A DNA stretch of 36,184 nt from CAZEJK01 sp964512045 (lineage in GTDB: Bacteria; Acidobacteriota; Thermoanaerobaculia; Thermoanaerobaculales; Sulfomarinibacteraceae). A program made the position numbers and the translations under genes. Below the pieces are notes generated by a model. That model ran no database searches. It saw only the letters and a program-made list of their open reading frames with translations, and was not told the origin of the DNA. Positions 1 through 6,900 of this stretch are shown piece by piece (within the stretch, counting starts at the first letter, position 1; every line of letters starts with the position of its first letter). The DNA is taken from positions 1 through 36,184 of the forward strand of contig CAZEJK010000030.1 in NCBI GenBank assembly GCA_964512045.1. The letters are read 5' to 3'.

Positions 1-1
1 C

Positions 2-358
2 GCCGAGAAGCAGGCGGTGGTTGTCGCTGCCGGCCAGAACGACACCTTCGCGTGGGCGTGGCTGTCCGAGCTGTGCGACGTCGTGGGCCACCGATTGGCC
101 GGCTCGCGGTCGATGGAGCGAGCGATCGACTACTCCGTGAGGACGTTGCGCGAGGCGGGGGTGCCAGGGATCGGCTACAGGACTCACAACGAAGGTTACT
201 TCGATCTGCACCATAGCCCGGCCGATACGCTGGACAAGGTGGATCCGAAGGTCCTCGCGGACAATGTGGCCGCCGCCGCCGGTCTCGTCTGGGCGATCGC
301 CGAGGCCCCTGACTCGTTACGGGAACTCGGAGTCGCGCCATCAACGACGTCCGACTGA
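2..358 (+). pseudogene. M28-family aminopeptidase remnant, internally deleted, 5' end outside window
   Basis: The reading frame is open from the left edge, so the true start lies upstream. Its first ~50 visible residues match the N-terminal region of secreted M28 zinc peptidases (LCDVVGHRLAGSRSMERA, then a helix ending LREAG). The frame then passes directly into the extreme C-terminal part of the same family (EGYFDLHHSPADTLDKVDP, then a helix with NVAAAAGLVWAIAE). A complete enzyme has roughly 350 or more residues between these segments, holding most zinc ligands and the catalytic acid. Here only the last ligand region (the His pair in FDLHHS) remains. The join falls around 150-172, at residues LREAGVPGIG, where both flanks plausibly read 'AGVP'. 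The remaining frame is uninterrupted, so this looks like an in-frame deletion. It cannot be a working peptidase. An assembly collapse is the main alternative. Confidence 0.72.
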
Positions 359-463
359 CGCGTGTCCAGTGGGGCGTCGTGGTGCGCAACCACGTCGGCC
401 ACGTCGACGTTCGCGACTCTTGAGAGAATCGCCCGTGCGCAGCTCGCCGCGATTGGCAGGCTA

Positions 464-724
464 CGGGCTCCCGCTCGGTGGCATCTGTGCTGGCGGGCCA
501 CTGACCGGGGGCGAGTCCGAGCCCCAGAACTTCAGCGGCACCGGTAGGGGTGGCTGATTGTGGTTGGGGTCGTGGATGAGCAGGAGGTTGCTGGGACCCC
601 TGTTTCCGTCCCCTGGTCGCCACAGCAACCAGCCATGGGTGAACTTCATGTACTCGTAGGCGAGGGCGTCGCCGATCAGCACCTGCACCCATCCGGTCTC
701 GAGGAACTTCGTTGTGTACTTCAT
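464..724 (-). CDS. Small hypothetical protein, possibly a gene fragment
   Basis: The stop codon is at 461-463, just below the given left limit. The ATG at 724 gives about 87 residues beginning MKYTTKFLETGWVQVLIGDA; the frame stays open further upstream to 790 without a better start. Codons are GC-rich in the third position, as in neighbouring real genes, which favours coding. The stretch AYEYMKFTHGWLLWRPGDGN weakly recalls a motif seen in extracellular bacterial proteins, in which an aromatic-rich 'F-x-G-x-MxWR' segment precedes a short strand. The tail is proline-rich. There is no clear Shine-Dalgarno sequence and no recognised domain. Since the gene next door (1-358) is a remnant, this may be the tail of another broken gene. 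No function is assigned. Confidence 0.35.
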
Positions 725-805
725 GCTTCGAGCGTACCGCGTTCCGATGAATCCGGCTACGGATGGGTGACGTTGGACGGTGCAGGGCATGCCGCTGGAC
801 TGGAC

Positions 806-1603
806 TCAGGCTGTACTGGCGGCGTTGCTGCTCGTCGCGTGCAGGAGCTCCGGGTGGATGAAGGCACGAGCGCGCTGGCGTTGCTCCGAAGAGGGCCGGA
901 TGCCGAGGAAGTCCACGATCTGCTCCACTGTGCCATCTGCGTCGTCGATGAGCGCGGCCAGCTCCACGTGGAGTGACGGTTTGTCGGCAAGGAACTGCGC
1001 AACACGCTCCTGGCCCTGCTGAATCACCTGCTCGAAGAACTCCAGGTCGACATAGCGGCCGGGTCGAGTCACCAGCAGCCGAAGGGCGCGGCCGATCAGC
1101 CGGATCCGGTTCGAAGGCGTGAACAGCGGGAACTTCGCCCGCATCTCCGGTAACCAGTAGGACGGCCGCATCGTGCGGTAGAGCGAGCGCGCAGTGGCTG
1201 CCCTATCGCGAGTCAAATGGATGTAGACAGGGTTGCAGAGCAGGTGATGGAGGTGAGGTAGCGCGTAGATGATGCCGGGGTCCTTGAACCCCCACAGCGA
1301 CCCCGTGTTCCGCCGAGCGAAGCGCTCGATCTCGTTGCGGTGGCGGGCAACCGCGGTAGCCAGCGACGCCTCGTCAAGGTCCAGACGCCGCGTCAAGTCG
1401 AGAAGAAGGCGCGCCTCGAACAGGATATTGAGGCTGATCCGCTGGAACTCCTGGTCCTCGTAGCAGCCGAAGCGGTTGAGGTGGCTGCCTTTGGCGAGAT
1501 CGTCCTCTGAGCCCATTGGCACACCGAGGTGGTGGAGCATTCCGGCCAGCAGCGAGGAACCGCTGCGCGGCATGGTGACAACCACGACAGTACTCTGCGA
1601 CAT
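806..1603 (-). CDS. Sulfotransferase family protein
   Basis: The 265-residue protein is a P-loop sulfotransferase-like enzyme expected to move a sulfo group from PAPS to a glycan, lipid or small-molecule acceptor. The 5'-phosphosulfate-binding loop is near the N-terminus (TMPRSGSSLLAGML, residues 10-23). A later segment, YIHLTRDRAATARSL, fits the 3'-phosphate-binding arginine/serine helix. Length suits the compact bacterial sulfotransferase family. The ATG at 1603 is chosen because GAGGAG lies about 7 nt upstream; the frame is also open far upstream, but that part lies opposite and inside the membrane-protein gene. It is the last gene of a three-gene minus-strand set (GT9, membrane protein, sulfotransferase), with 23 nt between it and the previous gene, so the acceptor is probably an envelope glycan. 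The acceptor cannot be read from sequence. Confidence 0.82.
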   Translation of the reverse strand: MSQSTVVVVTMPRSGSSLLAGMLHHLGVPMGSEDDLAKGSHLNRFGCYEDQEFQRISLNILFEARLLLDLTRRLDLDEASLATAVARHRNEIERFARRNTGSLWGFKDPGIIYALPHLHHLLCNPVYIHLTRDRAATARSLYRTMRPSYWLPEMRAKFPLFTPSNRIRLIGRALRLLVTRPGRYVDLEFFEQVIQQGQERVAQFLADKPSLHVELAALIDDADGTVEQIVDFLGIRPSSEQRQRARAFIHPELLHATSSNAASTA

Positions 1604-1626
1604 CCTGCTCTCCTCGACGGGTACGG

Positions 1627-2394
1627 TTACGCGAGCTGACGGGCTCTGGCAATCAGAGAGTAGAGGAGGATTACACCGGTCACCGACCAGCAGATGATCT
1701 TGCCGGTGTGGCCAGTCAGGGCGATAAGGTGCTCGAATCCGACACTCCACGTGAAGATGCCAACCCACATGGACGGGACTACGAGGTACATCAACCGTCG
1801 GTGCGGCATTCCCATCAGCAGACCGATGACCGCGCCGACGACCGCGCCGGTGAGTGGGAACGGGAGCCAGATGAAGACCGGTAGCGCCCAGGTGCCGATT
1901 CGATCGATCCGTTGCCGCTGGGTGGATGCCCGGTCGGCTGTGGACGCCACGAACCTGCTGAGGATCTTGCCCCGGCTGACCCGTTGAGAGAACACCACGA
2001 ACAGCGGGAATGCGATGAACAGCCATGCGGTGTTGATGAGCATCATCAGGAACGCCGTGGTGTGGGCGCCGAGCTGCAGCTCGAGGCCGGTGAGAATTGC
2101 CGGGATCCGTCCGCCGACGACGCTTGCCGTCATCACACCCAGGGCACGCAGGAAGAGATCTCGATCGAACGCTGCGCAGATCCCGAGAAGGACGGCTATA
2201 CCCACCAAGAGCCCGGCACCAGTGATCAGAACATTCCATGGGTTGACCGGCACCCCCGCCGGTACTGATGGGCGCGAAACCGCGACGTGAAAGCGATCAG
2301 CGGAGTCGCCGCACGAAATGTGCACTGCCGTGCCCTCCGATGGACGGGTCACGTCCAGCTCAGCGGAGGTGTCGTTAACGCGACTCGCCGACAT
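1627..2394 (-). CDS. Small multidrug export-like integral membrane protein (PF06695-like)
   Basis: This 255-residue protein has a polar N-terminus of about 50 residues followed by roughly six hydrophobic segments, starting near residues 55-76 and 112-135, with a hairpin around 168-195. The segment GTWALPVFIWLPFPLTGAV followed by GAVIGLLMGM is typical of the Sm_multidrug_ex family, whose transport role is named but poorly proven. The start ATG at 2394 lies inside the end of the upstream GT9 gene (20 nt overlap), suggesting translational coupling. A GAGG sits immediately before the ATG with almost no spacer, so a start slightly downstream is possible; the first 50 residues lack membrane character. 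Placed between a glycosyltransferase and a sulfotransferase, it may act in envelope glycan export, but that is only contextual. Confidence 0.75.
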   Translation of the reverse strand: MSASRVNDTSAELDVTRPSEGTAVHISCGDSADRFHVAVSRPSVPAGVPVNPWNVLITGAGLLVGIAVLLGICAAFDRDLFLRALGVMTASVVGGRIPAILTGLELQLGAHTTAFLMMLINTAWLFIAFPLFVVFSQRVSRGKILSRFVASTADRASTQRQRIDRIGTWALPVFIWLPFPLTGAVVGAVIGLLMGMPHRRLMYLVVPSMWVGIFTWSVGFEHLIALTGHTGKIICWSVTGVILLYSLIARARQLA

Positions 2395-3727
2395 CCTCGT
2401 GTGACCAATCGATCGGCTCGGGTCGTGTTCGGGCCGGAAACGATATCAGGGTGCCGCGATCGCTCCTGTCCGCCAGCGCTCCGATCATGGATCGCGCTAC
2501 GAGGTCGGGCCGGAGTGCCTGGTGGCACGCGGTGGTTGGACAGGTAGCGGTGATGCGCTGCACCGAGCAGGTGAGGTTCTTACAGTCGGGCCTGGACTCG
2601 AAGGTGACTGCCGGGGCGTCCTGGGAGGAGTCGATCATGTCGCTTCGCAGGGTATCATACCCGTAAACTCGCGGATCCGTTGCCTTGAACACTCCGGTCA
2701 CCACGGTCTGGTTCCGGTGTGGTCGTCTGTCGACGGGACAGTACTTGCGGGCTGCAGCGACGTGCAGCGGGCCAGTGTCGCCGCCCACGTAACCGGCGCA
2801 ACAGTCGACCAATGCGGCGAAGTCCAGAAGAGGGAGTCGCTCAGGTGTAGTCACGATCTTGGTGGCATCCAACGCTTCGAGAATCTCGCGCTCGATGCCG
2901 CGGTAGCGGAAGGCATGGGCGAGCACGATACCGTCGACGGCGCCGCTGGCGAGGAGCTGTCGGATGAGGGCGACGTGAAACCGGACGCCGAGGAAGGTGG
3001 ACGCGTTGGAGGTGTCAGGGTTGACCAGAACCAATCGCTCGTCTGCCCCGCATCCGTGCTCCTTCAGATAGGTGGCCATCGCCCGCCGGCGTGCTGTCGG
3101 AACGAACACGACTGTGTCGGTGGTCGGCTCAGCGGTGATCGGGTCAGCCGGTGGAGAGCGGTGGCCGCTCACGAGACGGTCAACGAAGGCGAACGCGTGG
3201 TAGGGGAGAGCTGCGATCTCGCCACGTTGATACGCCCTGAGGAGCTCGATCGCGAGGGTGACCGGGGTCACGACGACGCCGCCGCCGTGCCGGAGCTCCT
3301 CCGGAGTGAAGAACGGGCAGAAGTTGACGACCAGGTCGTAGCTGCCATCAGCCATGCAGGCCCGTAACGCATCGAGGTTGGCAAGGTGGTGCTCTTCGCC
3401 TCCGCGCAGAATCGGGAGTGCTCTGTGAAGGCGCGGGTCCGCGCTCAGCAGCTCGCCCATCTTGTCGTTGAAGGCGTAGTCGACCTCCACCTCCGGGAGG
3501 TGCCGCGCCAGTGCAGCCACGGCCGGCTGCAGCAGGATGGAGTCGCCGATGTTCGTGTCCGCAATCACAAGGACCCGCGCGAGCGACCGAAGCTCACGGA
3601 GGCTCGCTCGTTCACGCCGGTGAACGAGCGATGCGACGGGGCTCGACGCGGCACGCAGGATCCACCGTTCGACGAACGGGGAGTTCAGGAAAGGGAACTT
3701 CCGCAGTATGTCGGTCGCAGCCTGCAT
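2375..3727 (-). CDS. Glycosyltransferase family 9 (ADP-heptose:LPS heptosyltransferase-like)
   Basis: The ~450-residue protein is predicted to transfer a heptose or related sugar to lipopolysaccharide or another surface glycan at the cytoplasmic face of the inner membrane. The N-terminal Rossmann half shows the GT9 acceptor-side signature (VLVIADTNIGDSILLQPAV, near residues 53-71). The C-terminal half has the nucleotide-sugar-binding GGDTGPLHVAAA loop, preceded by a strand ending LVDCCAGYV. A cysteine-containing tail (CKNLTCSVQRITATCPTTAC) resembles the Cys-rich end of some GT9 enzymes. Start choice: ATG 3727 follows GGAGAGTG; a GTG codon directly before it (3730) is equally possible. It heads the minus-strand set with the membrane protein and sulfotransferase. 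The substrate is not determinable here. Confidence 0.88.
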   Translation of the reverse strand: MQAATDILRKFPFLNSPFVERWILRAASSPVASLVHRRERASLRELRSLARVLVIADTNIGDSILLQPAVAALARHLPEVEVDYAFNDKMGELLSADPRLHRALPILRGGEEHHLANLDALRACMADGSYDLVVNFCPFFTPEELRHGGGVVVTPVTLAIELLRAYQRGEIAALPYHAFAFVDRLVSGHRSPPADPITAEPTTDTVVFVPTARRRAMATYLKEHGCGADERLVLVNPDTSNASTFLGVRFHVALIRQLLASGAVDGIVLAHAFRYRGIEREILEALDATKIVTTPERLPLLDFAALVDCCAGYVGGDTGPLHVAAARKYCPVDRRPHRNQTVVTGVFKATDPRVYGYDTLRSDMIDSSQDAPAVTFESRPDCKNLTCSVQRITATCPTTACHQALRPDLVARSMIGALADRSDRGTLISFPARTRPEPIDWSHEDVGESR

Positions 3728-3879
3728 CACTCTCCAGTCACTCGATTCCTACGAAGGCTGGTACCCCAACACGGCGCTGCACGGGGCTCGAGCGATCCTC
3801 TTCATGATCCTGAGCCCCACAGATGAAGCCCGTGTGATCCAGCAGTGGACCAGCACTGCGAGACCGAGCGCTCGCCCGT

Positions 3880-3885
3880 AGTGTA
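3880..3885 (-). promoter_or_regulatory. Candidate -10 element (TACACT) upstream of the GT9 gene
   Basis: On the minus strand the hexamer TACACT lies about 150 nt before the GT9 start, in the 230-nt gap after the M36 protease gene. No convincing -35 is visible 17 nt upstream, so this is a weak call resting on similarity to other candidate -10 boxes in the window. Confidence 0.22.
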
Positions 3886-3963
3886 CCGTGGCTCGAGACC
3901 TCCCTGCGACTGCATGGGCAGCCAGTCGTGGGTCTGCACGTGCTGAACGGACGTTCGCACCGG

Positions 3964-6900
3964 TCATCGGACCACTGGAACAGTGGTCGGGTCGCCAGTC
4001 GCGTTATCCACTACGGATCCGTAGACGAGCACTGGGCCCTGTCCCTCGCTGACGTGCACGCGGACGAACCCGGAAGGTGTCTGCGTGCCCAGCACCTTTC
4101 CGAGCTGTCGCCACTCTCCGGGATCGAGGGTCACCAGATCGGTGTCCAACTCTATGCCCTCTGCAGTTCGGTACGACAGGCGCACCCGCTGCATCATGTC
4201 GTTCGGGTTAACGAGACCGACGTTGGTACGAAAGCCCTCGGATCCTGCCAGCATCGGTAGCCAACCAACCTCGTTGCCCCGCAAGCCTTCATTTGCCGGT
4301 ACCGCCGGCATGACTTGACCAAAGGTGCCGTCTGCGGCCTGGTTATACACTCTGGCCAGCGAGATCACCGGCACCGAAGCCGTGAGTCGCAGTGCACCGG
4401 ATCCTTCGATCTGGAACCCACCGTCGCCGACAACGTCGGTGATGCGCTGCGAGGCACCTGCGCCGACGCTGAGCGAGATTGGAGCAGCGGTGATCTCACC
4501 GATCAGCTCGACGTTCACCCGTGCGGTTTGGGTCGTGGTGTTGACCACCACAAGGTCGGTGCGCCAGACGGTGCTGTTCAGACCGGGTGCGGCGGCCGCG
4601 GCTGGGACCCATAGCTCGGTGACGGTGTTGTCATGCTCGGGGCCCGCAATCGCGGGGATCGTCGTGGGGTCTCCGGTGGTGTTGTCGACCACCGAGCCGT
4701 ACACGTGCACACGATCGCCACGGTGCAGGCGGACGGTGGCGCGTCCCGTATCGACCTGACGTTCCCCCCACGTAGCGAAGATGCGGTTGATCTGCCGTGC
4801 GGCCTTCGCAGGCAGGTGCACCAGACGCTGGTCAACGACGGTGCCGGAGGCGTCGCGCAGCACGACCTCGAGCACAGCAGGTTCCGGACTGGCGTTCACC
4901 AGGCCGAGGTTCGTACGGAACGCGTCGTTCTCTGCAAGCCCGATCAGCTCCACGGGCGAGCCGCTGCGAAGCGTGGCAGTCGCGCGTTCTCCAGGCAGAT
5001 ACTGACCGTATGTGCCGACATCGGATTGGTTGAAGGTCCGTGAGGCAACAATGGCCGTCCCCGGGGCCTCTATCGTCAATGGCGACGTTCCTTCGACTCC
5101 CAGGATGCCGCCGAGGACGTTTGCCAGGGGCTTCTGACCGTTGGCTGGCACTGAGATCGTTGCGCTGACACCAGACCGTGCCGTGAGCGTCACCGCGATC
5201 GGCGTGTCGGCCGGGTTGAGAATCGCTGCATCTGTCTGCCAGTAGGTGTCGTTGACACCTTCCGTGGCAGCGGCTGCAGCGATCTGAACCGGACCGGGCA
5301 CGATCACTGCCGCCGGCGCGCTCCAGACGGTCCAATCGTCGTCGAGGCGTTGGCGCAGGCTGAGCTTGACGACGCCTGCGGGGAGATCCCCAGGGAGCAC
5401 GAACGAGGCATTGCCGTCGGTCAGCGAGACAGAGGCAGCGTCCAGCCAGCGTACGCGCGGACCAGCGGTAAGCTGCATCTGGAGATCGCGCGGGCTGGCC
5501 GGCAGGATGGTCCCTTGGAGTGTCACCTCGAGCCAACCCGCGCTGAGATCGGACGCTCTGAGGGAGGCAACCGAAGGCGCTGCAAGCCCGCCGACCACTT
5601 CCAGATCGACCTCGACACCGGCCATCTCGACCCCGCCCAGGGTGAGCAGCGGAGTGACTGTCAGTTGACCGGGCAGGACCGCTGCCGGAAGACGGAATGC
5701 CACCTCGGCGCCAGTGTCCGTGGCGGGTGTGATCCTCTCGTCGAGGCCGGAGCCTCTGATGTGCATGACGTTGCCGGTGGCCGATAGCCCTCCGCCGTGT
5801 ATCGTTGTCAGCACCAATCTCGAGCCGGGTGCGACCTGGGCTCCTGCATTCGGGAGAATCTGCAGCGTCGGCAGCTCGGGCTCGCCGATGGTGAGGTTTC
5901 GTTCCGACACCAGGGTTTGTGTGTCAGTGCTCATCTCGACACGGAGCATGCCCGACCCGGTTCCCAGTGTGTCCGGGAGGTCGATCAGGAGACGTCCGTC
6001 CGGCAGGACATTGCGGATCTGTACCGGGTGGCTGTCACCGCCGCTCGTCTCAAAGCGTGCAACGAGGGTCTGTTCAGAGCCGGGCAGCGGTCCACCGGCA
6101 AGGTGGAGCATGCACCGTTGGCCAGGCGCGGGTACCGCGGGGAACACGTCGGTGATGGCCATCTCTGCAGGTGTTGAGCTGACCTCCACGGTACGAGTCA
6201 GCGTGCGGTCGTTCCAACGAAGGTCCAGATCTGCCGCTCCGGCCGCAACCGTGGCATCCACTGGGAGCCGGAACGATTGCCGTTTCGCGCCCTGACCGAC
6301 CGGAGCCAGAAGCGCGTCTCCGAGACGGACGGCGGCCGGGGCGTCGGTCTGGAGGAACGGTCCGCTGACGACCACGAGCTGATCACTCGCGATCGGAGTG
6401 GGTTCGAGGTCGTAGATCTCCACCGGCACGGTGATCGCATCGCCGGTTGATGCTGTGAGGGTGATGGTGGTGGCGCCGGCCCGTAGCCCCTCGACGGCAA
6501 ATCTCCCGACGCCGACGCCTGCAGCGAGATCGACCGAGGTCGCGCCGATGACTCGGGCCAGCGAGCTGTCGTTGGTTGTGGCCGTGACGGTCATCGCCGG
6601 ATGGGCGCTGTCCAGAGTGAACGCCAGTTCAGCCTGCATGCCAGCCCAGAGTGGTTGGACGGCGAGTGCGGAGGTGAGGCCGCCAACTGGTCGCAGCTGC
6701 ACGGGTGCGGCCATCTCGAGGTCCGCATTGCGATCATAGCCGGACACGAGGACGGAGACGTCGCCATAGCCGAGGCCGATCGTTGGGCTCGGCTGACGGC
6801 CATAGGCGTCATTGAAACCCGTATTGCCCTCGCCGTAGGCGAACTCGATCCGGCCGTCCTCATACACTGTGCAGGCAAAGTTGACGGGCGATCCCGGGGC

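Noticed and set aside
1604..2239. Upstream in-frame extension of the sulfotransferase to 477 residues
   Set aside because: The extra sequence is the membrane-protein gene read in another frame, is rich in Arg/His/Pro, and a good ribosome-binding site precedes the ATG at 1603.
3749..3967. 72-codon minus-strand frame whose ATG overlaps the M36 stop (ATGA)
   Set aside because: The overlap looks like coupling, but the product has no recognisable domain, the codon use is not convincing and it would cover the likely GT9 promoter.
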